Source: Miltoncostaea marina (GTDB lineage Bacteria > Actinomycetota > Thermoleophilia > Miltoncostaeales > Miltoncostaeaceae). Taken from it: 64,000 nucleotides of DNA. The DNA lies in contig NZ_CP064655.1 in assembly GCF_018141525.1 (NCBI RefSeq), positions 1,892,501-1,956,500 of the forward strand, given 5' to 3'. The notes under the pieces were generated by a model. It had not been told where the DNA came from and did no database searches. It saw nothing but the letters and a program-made list of their open reading frames with translations. Shown one piece after another: positions 20,467 to 29,908 of the stretch. Position 1 is the stretch's first letter. Every line of letters starts with the position of its first letter. The position numbers were made by a program, and so were the translations under genes.

Positions 20467-22071
20467 CTAGGCCGAGTCGACCTCCAGGGCGGCGAACCAC
20501 ACCCTGTCGAAGCCCTCGACGTGCTGGATGGCCCGCACGGTCTCCGGCGGGACCGGCGAGTCGACGGTCACCGCCATCACGGCGAGCCCCTCGGCCCGCG
20601 AGCGCGACACCGCCATGGAGGCGATGTTCACGTGGGCGAGGCCCAGGATGGTGCCGACCCGGCCGATCTGGCCGGGGATGTCGAGGTAGCGGAAGAGGCC
20701 GATGTGCGGGGCGAGCTCGATGTCGATGTCCTGGCCGAACGCCTCCACCAGGCGCGGCCGCGCCGCGGTGCCGACGGTCGTGCCGCTGATCGCGACGTCG
20801 CCCGCCCGCAGCGAGAGGCGGTTGGTGTAGTCGCGGGCCCGCGGGATCGTGATCTCCGACCACTCGATGCCGCGCTCCTCGGCGAGGCTCGTGGCGTTGA
20901 CCACGTTGACCGGCTCCTCGATGCGGCCGTGCAGCACGCCCTCGAGCACCGCGGAGGTGAGCAGGCGGGTGTCGAGGCTGGCGAGCTGGCCCTCGTAGGA
21001 GATCTCGACGGGGGCCGGGCCGCCGACGAGCACCGCCAGCAGCTGGCCGAGCAGCTTCGCGAGCGGCAGGAAGGGGCCGAGCACCTCGAGTGCCTCGGGG
21101 CCGACGGCCGGGATGTTCACCGCGGAGGTGACCACCCCGCCGGTGAGCGCCGCCGCCACCTGCTCGGCCACGACGATGCCGGCGCGGTCCTGGGCCTCCT
21201 CGGTGGAGGCGCCGAGGTGCGGCGTCACCACCACGCCCGGCAGCCCGAACAGCGGGCTCTCGACCGTCGGCTCCTTCGGGAAGACGTCGATGCCGGCGCC
21301 CCCGAGGTGCCCGCTCCTGAGCGCCTCGACGAGGGCGTCCTGGTCCACCACGTCGCCGCGCGCGGCGTTGATCAGGCGGGCGCCCGGCTTCATGGCGGCG
21401 AACGCCGCGGCGTCGACGAAGCCCCGGGTCTCCGGCGTCGAGGCCAGGTGCAGGGTGACGAAGTCGGCGACGGCGTAGAGGTCGGCCGGGGTGTCGGCCT
21501 TGTCGACGCCCAGCTCGCGGTAGCGGCCCTCGGCGACGAGCGGGTCGTACGCGACCACGTGCATGCCGAGGCCCTTCGCCCGCTCCGCGACCATCTGGCC
21601 GATGCGGCCGAAGCCGAGCACGCCGAGCGTCTTGCCGGTCACCTCGATGCCGCCGAAGCGCGAGCGCTCCCACCTGCCGGCCACGAGGCTCGAGTGCGCC
21701 TGGGGGATGTTCCGCGCCTGGGCGAGCATCAGCGCGATGGCGTGCTCGGCCGCCGACAGGGCGTTGGAGCCCGCGGCGTTGCAGACCACGATGCCGCGCC
21801 GGGTGGCGGCGGGCACGTCGACGTTGTCGACCCCGGTCCCGGCCCGGCCGACCACCTTCAGGCGCTCGGCGCGCGCGATGAGGTCGCCGGTGACCTTCGT
21901 CGCGCTGCGCACCACGATCGCGTCGTACGCGCCGATGCGCTCCTCGAGCTCCTCCTTCGACCAGTCCAGGCCGAGGTCGACCGAGAACAGGTTGGAGAGG
22001 TGCTCGACCCCGGCGTCGGCGATGCGCTCGCAGACGAGCACCCGCAGGTCGGCGCGCGCCAGCGTGCCCAT
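20467..22071 (-). CDS. serA: D-3-phosphoglycerate dehydrogenase
   Basis: NAD-dependent first step of serine synthesis. The 534-aa size is that of the long actinobacterial SerA. It has a substrate domain with VGRAGTGVDNVD, a Rossmann motif LGVLGFGRIGQ, and the catalytic Arg, Glu and His segments (INAARGDVVDQ, DVFPKEPTVESPL, VTPHLGAST). An intervening domain and a C-terminal ACT domain (GQIGRVGTILGLAHVNIASM) follow, the usual site of serine feedback. ATG at 22071 shares a base with the upstream aminotransferase stop (TGATG), so the two are coupled. Confidence 0.95.
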   Translation of the reverse strand: MGTLARADLRVLVCERIADAGVEHLSNLFSVDLGLDWSKEELEERIGAYDAIVVRSATKVTGDLIARAERLKVVGRAGTGVDNVDVPAATRRGIVVCNAAGSNALSAAEHAIALMLAQARNIPQAHSSLVAGRWERSRFGGIEVTGKTLGVLGFGRIGQMVAERAKGLGMHVVAYDPLVAEGRYRELGVDKADTPADLYAVADFVTLHLASTPETRGFVDAAAFAAMKPGARLINAARGDVVDQDALVEALRSGHLGGAGIDVFPKEPTVESPLFGLPGVVVTPHLGASTEEAQDRAGIVVAEQVAAALTGGVVTSAVNIPAVGPEALEVLGPFLPLAKLLGQLLAVLVGGPAPVEISYEGQLASLDTRLLTSAVLEGVLHGRIEEPVNVVNATSLAEERGIEWSEITIPRARDYTNRLSLRAGDVAISGTTVGTAARPRLVEAFGQDIDIELAPHIGLFRYLDIPGQIGRVGTILGLAHVNIASMAVSRSRAEGLAVMAVTVDSPVPPETVRAIQHVEGFDRVWFAALEVDSA

Positions 22072-23264
22072 CAGGCGGCCGCCCCGAGCGCCTCGCTCGC
22101 GACGCCCTGCGCCGCGCGCAGGCCGGCCCCGAGCTCGACCGGGTGGCCGAGGCCGTCCAGCACGATCTCGAGCGCGCCGATCGTGGTGACGATGTCGCGG
22201 TAGTCGTAGTAGCCGCAGTGGCCGATGCGGGCGATCCGGCCCGACAGCTTGCCCTGGCCGCCGGCGATCGTGATGCCGAAGCGCGCCTTCATCCCGGCGG
22301 GGATCGCCTTGCCGTCGACCCCCTCGGGCACGCGGAACGCGGTGACCACGTTGGCCTCGGGGTTCTCGGGCCCGAGCAGCTCGAGGCCCATCGCCTTGAC
22401 CGCCGCCCGGCACATGCGGCCGAGCACCCGGTGGCGGGCGAACACGTTCTGCAGCCCCTCGGCGTCGATCAGCTCGAGCGCGGCCTGCAGCTGGCAGACG
22501 AGCGTGACCGGCGGGGTGAACGGGCTGCGCGAGCCGCCCTTGCGGGTGCGCTCCCAGTCGAGGTAGAAGCCGCCCGGGCCGAGGCCGGCCGAGCGGGCGA
22601 TGGCGCGCTCGTTGGCCGCGACGAAGGCCAGGCCGGGGGGCGTCATGAGCCCCTTCTGCGACCCGGAGACGACCACGTCGACGCCCCAGCGGTCCATCGG
22701 CAGGTCCACCACGCCGAGGCCGGACACGGCGTCGGCCACCAGGATGCGGTCGCCCACGGCGGCGCGCAGCGCGGGCAGGTCGTTGACCACGCCGGTCGAG
22801 GTCTCGCTCTGGGTGGTGAAGACGACCTCGATCCCCGGCTCGCGCTCGAGGGCCTCGGCCACGGCGGCCGGGTCGACCGGCGTCCCCCACTCGAACTCGA
22901 GCAGGGTGGCCTCGACGCCCTCGTCGGCGCAGATCTTGGCCCAGCGGTCGCCGAAGTTGCCGCACGAGGCCACCAGCACCTTCTCGCCGCGGGCGGCGAG
23001 GTTGGCGACGGCCGACGACATCGCCCCGGTGCCCGACGCCCCGAAGACGAGCACGTCGCCCTCGGTCTGGAAGACCGTGCCGAGCCGCCGCACGACGTCC
23101 TCCCAGACGGCGACGAACTCGGGCGAGCGCGAGTAGAGGATCGGGCGCGCCCCGGCCTCGACGACCTCGGGGGGCAGGGCGGTGGGCCCCGGCACCATCA
23201 GGGTGCGCTTGAGGTTCCCGACGGTCGCCGGCGCGCCGACGGGGGCGGATGTCGCGGCGGTCAT
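22071..23264 (-). CDS. Class V aminotransferase, possible phosphoserine transaminase substitute
   Basis: Fold type I PLP enzyme of 397 aa in the alanine-glyoxylate/serine-pyruvate group. MVPGPTALPPEV at the N-terminus, GASGTGAMSSAVANL, the cofactor Asp in LVADAVSGLG and the PLP lysine K204 in SGSQKGLMTPPG are all present. It lies directly between ilvC and serA, overlapping the serA start. No serC is seen, and members of this group replace SerC in some bacteria, so transamination of 3-phosphohydroxypyruvate is the most economical guess. Serine-glyoxylate transamination is the alternative. Confidence 0.8.
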   Translation of the reverse strand: MTAATSAPVGAPATVGNLKRTLMVPGPTALPPEVVEAGARPILYSRSPEFVAVWEDVVRRLGTVFQTEGDVLVFGASGTGAMSSAVANLAARGEKVLVASCGNFGDRWAKICADEGVEATLLEFEWGTPVDPAAVAEALEREPGIEVVFTTQSETSTGVVNDLPALRAAVGDRILVADAVSGLGVVDLPMDRWGVDVVVSGSQKGLMTPPGLAFVAANERAIARSAGLGPGGFYLDWERTRKGGSRSPFTPPVTLVCQLQAALELIDAEGLQNVFARHRVLGRMCRAAVKAMGLELLGPENPEANVVTAFRVPEGVDGKAIPAGMKARFGITIAGGQGKLSGRIARIGHCGYYDYRDIVTTIGALEIVLDGLGHPVELGAGLRAAQGVASEALGAAA

Positions 23265-23265
23265 C

Positions 23266-24261
23266 TCAGAACTCCGTGTCGATCCAGGACATCATCCCGC
23301 GCAGGCGCTTGCCGACCTCCTCGACCGGGTGCTCGGCGTCGCGTCGCTCGAGGGCGGTGAACTGCGGGCGGCCGACCTGGTTCTCGGTGAGCCACTCCTT
23401 CGCGAACTGGCCGGTCTGGATCTCGCTCAGGATGCGCCGCATCTCGGCGCGGGTCTCGTCGGTGATGATGCGCCGGCCGCGCGTCAGGTCGCCGTACTCG
23501 GCGGTGTTCGAGATCGAGTAGCGCATCCCCGAGATGCCCTTCTCGTACATCAGGTCGACGATCAGCTTGAGCTCGTGCAGGCACTCGAAGTACGCGAGGT
23601 CGGGGTTGTACCCGGCCTCGGTCAGCGTGTCGAAGCCCGCGCGCACCAGCTCGGAGAGGCCGCCGCACAGCACCACCTGCTCGCCGAACAGGTCGGTCTC
23701 GGTCTCCTCGGCGAACGTGGTCTGGATGACGCCCGCCCGGGTGCAGCCGATGCCCTTCGCGTAGGCGAGCGCGGTCTGCATCGCGCGGCCGCTCGCGTCC
23801 TGGGCCACGGCCACGAGGCCCGGGGTGCCGGCGCCCTCGGCGTAGGTGCGGCGCACGAGGTGGCCGGGGCCCTTCGGGGCGCACATCACCACGTCGACGC
23901 CCTCCGGCGGCACGACCTGGCCGAAGTGGATGGCGAAGCCGTGCGCGAACAGCAGCGTGTCGCCGGCGTTGAGGCCGGGGCGGATCTCGTCGCGGAAGAT
24001 CTGCGCCTGCAGCTCGTCCAGCGTGAGGATCATGACGAGGTCGCCCTTCGCGGCCGCCTCGGCCGGCGGCAGCACCTCGAGCCCCTCCTCGCGGGCCGCG
24101 GCCACCGACGACGAGTCGGGCCGCAGGCCCACCACCACCGACACCCCCGAGTCGCGCAGGTTGAGCGCGTGGGCGTGGCCCTGGCTGCCGTAGCCGATCA
24201 CGGCCACGGTCCTGCCGCTCAGCAGGTCGAGATCGGCGTCGTCGTCATAGAACATCGGCAC
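23266..24261 (-). CDS. ilvC: Ketol-acid reductoisomerase (class I)
   Basis: Mg- and NADPH-dependent step common to valine, leucine and isoleucine synthesis. About 331 aa, the short class I form. The Rossmann motif is [21 protein letters not shown]. Catalytic residues lie in [18 protein letters not shown] and [18 protein letters not shown] chose GTG at 24261 because GGAG is 8 nt upstream and the product then starts [10 protein letters not shown]. The ATG at 24255 is an alternative with poorer spacing. The stop is one base from the next gene's ATG. Confidence 0.94.
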   Translation of the reverse strand: MPMFYDDDADLDLLSGRTVAVIGYGSQGHAHALNLRDSGVSVVVGLRPDSSSVAAAREEGLEVLPPAEAAAKGDLVMILTLDELQAQIFRDEIRPGLNAGDTLLFAHGFAIHFGQVVPPEGVDVVMCAPKGPGHLVRRTYAEGAGTPGLVAVAQDASGRAMQTALAYAKGIGCTRAGVIQTTFAEETETDLFGEQVVLCGGLSELVRAGFDTLTEAGYNPDLAYFECLHELKLIVDLMYEKGISGMRYSISNTAEYGDLTRGRRIITDETRAEMRRILSEIQTGQFAKEWLTENQVGRPQFTALERRDAEHPVEEVGKRLRGMMSWIDTEF

Positions 24262-24328
24262 GGTGCGGACTCCGGGTGCTTGGGATGGGCCGGATGCCGG
24301 GCGCCCGGCGGAGCGTGGGCGCTCGGGG

Positions 24329-24814
24329 CTAGGTGACCGACGGGCCGCGCCCGAGGGCGACCACACCGGTCTTGACCAGCTCGATGAGCCCGAACGGGCG
24401 CACGAGCTGCTCGAAGTTGAGGAGCTGATCGGTCTCCCCCGTCACCTGGATCGTCAGCGACTCGGGGGTCACGTCGAGGATCTGCGCCTCGAAGATCTCG
24501 ACGAGCTGGATCACCTCGCTGCGCGTGCTCGCGTCGGCCTTCACCTTCATCAGCGCGAGCTCGCGCGAGACCGTGTTCTCCGGGTCCATGTCCCGGATCT
24601 TGATCACGTTGACGAGCTTGTCGAGCTGCTTCGTCATCTGCTCGACGGGGAAGCGGCTCGTGTCGACGGTGATCGTCATGCGCGACCGGTCGGCGTCCTC
24701 GGTCGGGCTCACGGCCAGCGAGTCGATGTTGTAGCCGCGGCGGGTGAACAGGCCCGCGACACGCGAGAGGACGCCCGGCTTGTTCTCGACCAGGACGGAG
24801 AGGGTGTGCTTCAC
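24329..24814 (-). CDS. ilvN: Acetolactate synthase regulatory (small) subunit
   Basis: Valine-sensing regulatory subunit of acetohydroxyacid synthase, 161 aa. An N-terminal ACT domain ([35 protein letters not shown]) and the usual C-terminal domain are present. GTG at 24814 lies 8 nt after TATGCT, predicting a leaderless message. The catalytic subunit ilvB, normally next door, is not in the window: the upstream neighbour is gatB. The unit runs ilvN, ilvC, aminotransferase, serA. Confidence 0.94.
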   Translation of the reverse strand: MKHTLSVLVENKPGVLSRVAGLFTRRGYNIDSLAVSPTEDADRSRMTITVDTSRFPVEQMTKQLDKLVNVIKIRDMDPENTVSRELALMKVKADASTRSEVIQLVEIFEAQILDVTPESLTIQVTGETDQLLNFEQLVRPFGLIELVKTGVVALGRGPSVT

Positions 24815-24822
24815 GGGCGGGC

Positions 24823-24828
24823 AGCATA
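24823..24828 (-). promoter_or_regulatory. Predicted -10 box of the ilvN unit
   Basis: TATGCT on the minus strand is 8 nt before the ilvN GTG, giving a leaderless arrangement. It shows the gene has its own promoter despite the short gap to gatB. Confidence 0.5.
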
Positions 24829-24851
24829 CCCGACGGGCCCCCCGGGCCGGG

Positions 24852-24870
24852 GCGCCCGCCGGGCGGGCGC
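24852..24870. terminator. Hairpin after gatB
   Basis: GCGCCCGC (24852-24859) and GCGGGCGC (24863-24870) form an 8-bp stem with a CGG loop immediately after the gatB stop and before the ilvN promoter. There is no T-run, so termination is likely but not certain. Confidence 0.5.
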
Positions 24871-26337
24871 TCAGCCCGCCGCGACCTTCTCGCGCACGAG
24901 CTCGCCCACGCGGGCGGGATCGGCGCGGCCGCCGGTGGCCTTCATCGCCTGCCCCACGAAGAAGCCGACCACCTTGTCCTTGCCGCCGCGCAGCTGCTCC
25001 GCCTGGGCCGGGTTGTCGGCCAGCAGGCGCTCCACGAGGGCCACGAGCTCGCCTTCGTCGGAGATCTGGCCGAGGCCCTTCTCCTCCACCACCCGCGCGG
25101 GCGGGGCGCCGGTGCGCACGACCTCGGCGAGCACCTCCTTGGCGAGCGGCACCGACAGCGTGCGGTCGCCGAGCAGGGCGAGCAGCTCCGCCATGCGCGC
25201 CGGGGTGACGGCGCTCTCCCAGGGCTCCTGGCCGAGCTCGCGCAGCTGGGCGCGCAGCTCGCCGCGGATCCAGTTGGCGGCCGCCTTGGGATCGGCGCCG
25301 GTCGCGACGACCGCCTCGAAGTACGCGGCCAGCTCGGCGGGCTCCGAGAGCACCTCCGCGTCCTCGAAGGTCAGGCCCAGGTCGTCGGTCCAGCGCCGCC
25401 GGGTGACCGCGGGCAGCGCGGGCAGGCCGGCGCGGAGCTCCTCCACCCAGGCCCGGTCCGGCACCACCGGCACCAGGTCGGGCTCGGGGAAGTAGCGGTA
25501 GTCGTGCGCCTCCTCCTTCGAGCGCAGGGAGTGGATCTCGTTGAGCTCCGGGTCGTAGTGGAGCGTCTCCTGCGTCACCCGGCCGCCGGCCTCGATGATC
25601 CCGATCTGGCGCGCGATCTCGGCCTCCATGCCGCGCTCGAGGAAGCGGAAGCTGTTCATGTTCTTGAGCTCGGTCTTGGTGCCGAGCCCCGCGCTGCCGG
25701 CGGGCCGCACGCTGACGTTGGCGTCCGCGCGCATGGAGCCCTCCTCCATGTTGCAGTCGCTCACGCCGAGGCGCCGCAGCGTGGCGCGCAGCTGGCGCAG
25801 GAAGGCGCCCGCCTGGGCGGGCGTGCGCAGGTCCGGCTCGGTGACGATCTCGAGCAGCGGCGTGCCGCCCCGGTTGAAGTCGACGCCGGAGGCCTCGGCC
25901 CCCGCCCGCCGCCCGCCGCCGCCCACGTGCACGAGCTTGGCGGCGTCCTCCTCGAGGTGCGCGCGCGTGATGCCGACCTCGAACGAGCCCTCGGGCGTCA
26001 GCACCTCCACCCGGCCGCCGATGCAGATCGGCTCGTCGTACTGGGAGATCTGGTACGCCTTCGAGAGGTCGGGATAGAAGTAGTTCTTGCGGTGGAACTG
26101 CGAGCGCGGGGCGATCTCGCAGCCGAGCGCGAGGCCGGTGATGATCGCCAGCCGGACCGCCTCGCGGTTGACCACCGGCAGCACCCCGGGGTGCGCCAGG
26201 CAGACCGGGCAGGTGTGCGTGTTGGGCGGGTCGCCGAAGCGCAGCTCGCAGCCGCAGAACATCTTGGTGCGGGTGGCGAGCTGGACGTGGATCTCAACGC
26301 CGATCACCGCCTCCCAGCCGGTCGCGGCCGTCGTCAT
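24871..26337 (-). CDS. gatB: Asp/Glu-tRNA amidotransferase subunit B
   Basis: tRNA-binding and kinase subunit of GatCAB, which amidates mischarged Glu-tRNA-Gln and Asp-tRNA-Asn. The 488-aa protein shows [18 protein letters not shown], a zinc-type Cys set (CGC then CPVC), [17 protein letters not shown] and [13 protein letters not shown]-terminal YqeY-like tail domain follows. ATG at 26337 overlaps the gatA stop (ATGA). A tRNA-Asn gene occurs near the end of the window. Confidence 0.96.
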   Translation of the reverse strand: MTTAATGWEAVIGVEIHVQLATRTKMFCGCELRFGDPPNTHTCPVCLAHPGVLPVVNREAVRLAIITGLALGCEIAPRSQFHRKNYFYPDLSKAYQISQYDEPICIGGRVEVLTPEGSFEVGITRAHLEEDAAKLVHVGGGGRRAGAEASGVDFNRGGTPLLEIVTEPDLRTPAQAGAFLRQLRATLRRLGVSDCNMEEGSMRADANVSVRPAGSAGLGTKTELKNMNSFRFLERGMEAEIARQIGIIEAGGRVTQETLHYDPELNEIHSLRSKEEAHDYRYFPEPDLVPVVPDRAWVEELRAGLPALPAVTRRRWTDDLGLTFEDAEVLSEPAELAAYFEAVVATGADPKAAANWIRGELRAQLRELGQEPWESAVTPARMAELLALLGDRTLSVPLAKEVLAEVVRTGAPPARVVEEKGLGQISDEGELVALVERLLADNPAQAEQLRGGKDKVVGFFVGQAMKATGGRADPARVGELVREKVAAG

Positions 26338-27776
26338 GCGACCCCCGGCGGGGCGGGCGCGAAGGCCAGCGCGCCCTCGAGCGCGTGGGCCACGTCGAGC
26401 AGGCGGTTCTCGCTGAAGGCCGGGCCGGCGATCTGCAGGCCCACCGGCAGGCCCTCGGAGAGGCCGCACGGGATGGAGATCGCCGGCAGGCCGGCGAGGC
26501 TCACGGGGATCGTGCAGACGTCGGAGAGGTACATGGAGAGCGGGTCCTCGATGCGCTCGCCGAAGCGGAACGCCACCGTCGGCGATGTCGGCGACAGCAG
26601 GAAGTCCGTCTCCGCGAACGCGGCGTCGAAGTCGCGCCGGATGAGGGTGCGGACCTTCTGCGCGCGCAGGTAGTACGCGTCGTAGTAGCCCGAGGCGAGC
26701 GCGAAGGTGCCGAGCATCACCCGCCGCTTGACCTCCGGCCCGAAGCCGTCGCCGCGCGTGCGCTCGTAGTGCTCGAGCAGGTCGGCGGCGTCCTCGTGGC
26801 GGGGCCCGTAGCGGATGCCGTCGAAGCGGGCGAGGTTGGCCGAGCACTCGGCGGGCGCGATGAGGTAGTAGGTCGAGACGCCGTATGCGCTCGAGGGCAG
26901 GCTCACCTCGCGCACGCTGCCGCCGAGCTCCTCCACCCGGGCGACGGCGGCCTCCACCGCCGCCCGCACGCCCGGCTCGACGCCCTCGCCCATCAGCTCG
27001 CCGACCACGCCGAACGTCAGGCCGCGCAGGTCCTCGGCCGAGGGCACGGCGACCGGCTCGGGCCAGTCGAGCGACGTCGAGTCGCGCTCGTCCCGGCCCA
27101 CGATGTGCGACAGCAGCAGGGCGGCGTCGCCGACGGTGCGGGTGAACGGGCCCACCTGGTCGAGCGACGAGGCGAAGGCGATGAGCCCGTAGCGCGACAC
27201 CGCGCCGTAGGTCGGCTTCATGCCCACGATGCCGCACAGGGCGGCGGGCTGGCGGATGGATCCGCCCGTGTCGCTGCCGAGCGCCCACGGCGCCTGGAAG
27301 GCCGCCACGGCGGCGGCCGACCCGCCGCTCGAGCCGCCCGGCACGCGGCCGGGGTCCCAGGGGTTGCGCGTGGGCTGGAAGGCCGAGTTCTCGGTGCTCG
27401 ACCCCATGGCGAACTCGTCCATGTTGGTCTTGCCGATCACGATCGCCCCGGCCCGCTCGAGCCGCTCGACGCACGTCGCCGTGTAGAGCGGCCGGAAGCC
27501 CTCGAGGATGCGCGACCCCGCGGTCGTGGTGAGGTCGCGCGTGGAGAGCGCGTCCTTGATCGCGATCGGCACGCCCCCCAACGGCGGGCGCTCCGGCATC
27601 GCGTCGATCTCGGCGGCCCGTGCCCGCGCCCGCTCGGCGTCGATCGCCAGGAAGGAGCCCCACCGGTCGTCCTCGGCGCGCGCCAGGTGCGCGTCGACCA
27701 GCTCGGCCGCGCCCACCTCGCCCGCGTGCAGGGCGCGCACGAGGTCGCGCGCGGTGCGCTCGTGCAGGGCGGTCAC
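26334..27776 (-). CDS. gatA: Asp/Glu-tRNA amidotransferase subunit A
   Basis: Glutamine-hydrolysing amidase subunit, 480 aa. The amidase-signature catalytic triad is visible: Lys in [11 protein letters not shown], Ser in [12 protein letters not shown] and the nucleophile-region Ser in [28 protein letters not shown] is the conserved lead-in. GTG at 27776 overlaps the gatC stop (GTGA), coupling expression of the subunits. Confidence 0.96.
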   Translation of the reverse strand: MTALHERTARDLVRALHAGEVGAAELVDAHLARAEDDRWGSFLAIDAERARARAAEIDAMPERPPLGGVPIAIKDALSTRDLTTTAGSRILEGFRPLYTATCVERLERAGAIVIGKTNMDEFAMGSSTENSAFQPTRNPWDPGRVPGGSSGGSAAAVAAFQAPWALGSDTGGSIRQPAALCGIVGMKPTYGAVSRYGLIAFASSLDQVGPFTRTVGDAALLLSHIVGRDERDSTSLDWPEPVAVPSAEDLRGLTFGVVGELMGEGVEPGVRAAVEAAVARVEELGGSVREVSLPSSAYGVSTYYLIAPAECSANLARFDGIRYGPRHEDAADLLEHYERTRGDGFGPEVKRRVMLGTFALASGYYDAYYLRAQKVRTLIRRDFDAAFAETDFLLSPTSPTVAFRFGERIEDPLSMYLSDVCTIPVSLAGLPAISIPCGLSEGLPVGLQIAGPAFSENRLLDVAHALEGALAFAPAPPGVA

Positions 27777-28057
27777 GGCTCGAACCGCGGGACGGCGAAG
27801 CGCTGCTCGACCACCTCGGGGGCCTCCCGCAGCGCCTCGTCCGCGGAGAGGCTCGGGTGCGGGACGTCGTCGCGCATGACGTTCTCCAGTGCGAGGACGT
27901 GGGTGGTGGGCGGCACGTCGTCCAGGTCGAGCGCCTGGATGGCGTCGACGTGGTCGAGGATGGTGGAGAGCTCCTCCTTCATGCGGTGCTCCTCGTCGTC
28001 GTCGAGGTGCAGCCGCGCGAGGCGGGCGACATGGCGGACGGTGGCGTCATCGATCAC
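27773..28057 (-). CDS. gatC: Asp/Glu-tRNA amidotransferase subunit C
   Basis: Small linker subunit stabilising GatA-GatB, 94 aa, with [12 protein letters not shown] at the N-terminus and the conserved [23 protein letters not shown] segment. GTG at 28057 lies 7 nt after a TACGCT -10 box and is probably leaderless. An inverted repeat overlaps that box. Repeat element C lies immediately upstream. Confidence 0.93.
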   Translation of the reverse strand: MIDDATVRHVARLARLHLDDDEEHRMKEELSTILDHVDAIQALDLDDVPPTTHVLALENVMRDDVPHPSLSADEALREAPEVVEQRFAVPRFEP

Positions 28058-28066
28058 AGCGGGGAG

Positions 28067-28083
28067 CGTATCGGAGCGATACG
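28067..28083. promoter_or_regulatory. Inverted repeat over the gatC -10 box (candidate operator)
   Basis: CGTATCG, GAG, CGATACG: a perfect 7-bp dyad with 3-nt centre. It overlaps the predicted gatC -10 box TACGCT (28070-28065, minus strand). The position would let a bound protein block gatCAB transcription. The regulator is unknown. Confidence 0.5.
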
Positions 28084-28086
28084 GGT

Positions 28087-28243
28087 CGACGGCCGTGCGA
28101 CAAGGCGTACGGGCGCCCTCTTGCGGGGCGCCCGGGACGCGCAGATGGCGCCTGGCCGGCGCCATCTGCAAACGGCGGCACCGCCTTCGGCGGGACGGGC
28201 CGCCTTGCGCGCAGGCCGCCCGGATCGACCGGGCGGCCTGCGC
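28087..28243 (-). repeat. Multi-hairpin non-coding element, copy C (short form)
   Basis: This shares with copies A and B the sequence GTCGACGGCCGTGC and the hairpin order. H1 (28110-28134) has a 9-bp stem and loop TCTTGCG. H2 (28141-28169) has a 12-bp stem and loop TGGCC. H3 is at 28181-28193. H6 (28209-28243) has a 15-bp stem and loop ATCGA. The stem sequences of H1 and H2 differ from A and B at many positions but remain fully paired. The roughly 300 bp between H3 and H6 in A and B is missing, and there is no tandem array. It lies after copD and before the gatC promoter. Confidence 0.8.
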
Positions 28244-28287
28244 CGGTCGCGGGCGGCGACCGGCGGAGCGGCGCGTTCCCGGGCCTC

Positions 28288-29694
28288 CTACACAGGCGGT
28301 GGGAGGCTCACCAGCACGGCCACGCTCACGAGCAGCGCCGCCGCGACGATGAGCTCGGCGCGGACGCTCGTCCGCAGGGCGGCGCCCGCGCCGCGGTCGT
28401 CGGGGTCCAGCCCGAGGGCGGCCCGCTCCAGGCGCGGGTGGACGATCATCCGGTTGTAGGCGCCGCCCACGAGCAGCACGGCGAACAGCGCCAGCTTCAC
28501 GACGAGCGCGCGGCCGTAGCCGGTGTCGAGCAGGTCCGCGAGCGAGGCCTCCGCCAGCGCCCGGTAGACGCCGGTCACGACCAGGGTCGCCACGGCCGCC
28601 ATCGCGATCGCCGAGAAGCGCACGACCACGCCCGCCGCCAGGCGCACCCGGTCGGCCTCACCCAGCGCGGCGACGGCGGGCAGGGCGAGCGTCACCAGCC
28701 CGAGCAGGCCGCCGATCCAGAGCGCGGTGGCGCCGTTGTGCAGGGCGTCGATCACGATGTTCGCCGTGCGGTCGCCCCCCGACGACGCGTGCCCCGACCA
28801 GGAGAGCACGGCGAGGGCGACGGCCGGTGGCGCGCCCAGCGCGATCGCCCAGCCGGCGCTCGCGGGGGTGCGCCCCCGCCCGCGCGAGCGCAGCGCGAGG
28901 CCCGCCAGCGCGGCGAGCGCCAGGCACGCGACGCCGGCCCACCAGGCGGCGCCGGCGCGGGTGCCGACGAGCAGGTCGCCCAGGGCGCGCGGCCCCTCCC
29001 GCAGCTCGCGCAGGGTCGCGACGGGCGCCAGCAGCAGGCCGGCCGCGCCCGCCGCCACGAGCGCCCACCAGGCGCGCCACCAGCCGGCCGCCGCGCCCGC
29101 TAGCGCCGCCGCCGCGGCCTCGCGGAAGCGCGTCGCCTCCGCGCGCGGCTCGCCGGGCGCCACCACGCCGCCCGCGCGCACGGCGGGCGCCGCCACGGCC
29201 GCCGCCAGCCCCACGAGGCCGAGCAGGCCGAGCGGCGCCCCCAGCACGAGCAGGCGCGCAAGGAGCGTCAGCGGGCCCCGCCCGGAGCGCGCCGGCACGA
29301 CCGCCTCGCCGGGTTCGGGCGCCGCGGCGCCGGCGCCCAGCCCGAAGGCGCCCCCGGTCACGTGCCCGTCGCGCGCCAGCGCCCGCCACCGGACCACCAG
29401 CGGGCCGCGCGCGCCCTCGCGCACCGGCGCCACGATCACCCGCGAGCTGCCGGGCGCCCGCCGCACGGGGCCCGACACCACGTCGCCGCGGCGGTCGGTC
29501 ACCTCCAGCAGCAGGAACTCGTCCTCCACCGGCGCCGAGAGCACCAGGCGCACGTCGCCGGGCGGGCCGGGCAGCCGCTCCCCGGCGGCTGGGTCGGCGG
29601 AGCGGAGGCTCGCGTGGGCGAGCGCCGTCGCCGGCAGGAGGGCGATGAGCAGGGCCGCCGCGAGCGGGCCGGCGAGCCACGGGGGGACGCGCAC
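28288..29694 (-). CDS. CopC-CopD fusion, copper-handling membrane protein
   Basis: A 468-aa fusion. A signal peptide (residues 1-26, ending ATALA) is followed by a CopC-type periplasmic copper domain whose mature N-terminus would be His (HASLRSADPAAGERLP). In CopC proteins this His is a copper ligand; DGHVTGGAFGLG closes the domain. A CopD-type multi-span membrane domain (about eight helices) follows, with SWSGHASS and IDALHNGATALWIGG. GTG at 29694. No copper-responsive regulator is adjacent. The fusion form is widespread in actinobacteria. Its neighbours suggest a link to cytochrome oxidase assembly. Confidence 0.9.
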   Translation of the reverse strand: MRVPPWLAGPLAAALLIALLPATALAHASLRSADPAAGERLPGPPGDVRLVLSAPVEDEFLLLEVTDRRGDVVSGPVRRAPGSSRVIVAPVREGARGPLVVRWRALARDGHVTGGAFGLGAGAAAPEPGEAVVPARSGRGPLTLLARLLVLGAPLGLLGLVGLAAAVAAPAVRAGGVVAPGEPRAEATRFREAAAAALAGAAAGWWRAWWALVAAGAAGLLLAPVATLRELREGPRALGDLLVGTRAGAAWWAGVACLALAALAGLALRSRGRGRTPASAGWAIALGAPPAVALAVLSWSGHASSGGDRTANIVIDALHNGATALWIGGLLGLVTLALPAVAALGEADRVRLAAGVVVRFSAIAMAAVATLVVTGVYRALAEASLADLLDTGYGRALVVKLALFAVLLVGGAYNRMIVHPRLERAALGLDPDDRGAGAALRTSVRAELIVAAALLVSVAVLVSLPPPV

Positions 29695-29742
29695 GGCGGC
29701 GACGCTACCAGCCGCGGGCGTCGCCCCGGACGGGGCGCCGGG

Positions 29743-29829
29743 CTACCTCAGGAGCACGTGGACGAGGACGATCGCGAACGCGGTGGCGACGAAGCTGGTG
29801 GCGGCCAGGCGGAACTCGCGGACGACCAT
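29743..29829 (-). CDS. Predicted 28-aa single-span membrane protein
   Basis: The ORF starts MVVREFRLAATSF and continues with VATAFAIVLVHVLL before a final Arg. It has a short basic head and one membrane helix of about 18 residues. GGAG lies 7 nt before the ATG at 29829. The stop is 49 nt before the copD start, so it could be the first gene of a copD transcript. Proteins of this kind are often subunits of membrane complexes such as oxidases, but the function here is unknown. Confidence 0.5.
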   Translation of the reverse strand: MVVREFRLAATSFVATAFAIVLVHVLLR

Positions 29830-29908
29830 CGGGGACTCCGGGGCGGCGTGGGCTCTGCCACCCCTGTCGGCACCCCGGGCGCCGCACCTGAGCGCGGCGG
29901 CGCGTGGG

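Noticed and set aside
28087-28243. Riboswitch controlling gatCAB
   Set aside because: The gatC GTG is 7 nt after a -10 box, so the element would lie upstream of the transcript. It also recurs beside unrelated genes.
29705-29887. A 60-aa ORF on the minus strand
   Set aside because: Arg/Pro-rich with no ribosome site. The 28-aa membrane ORF in another frame has both a Shine-Dalgarno and a sensible hydrophobic pattern.
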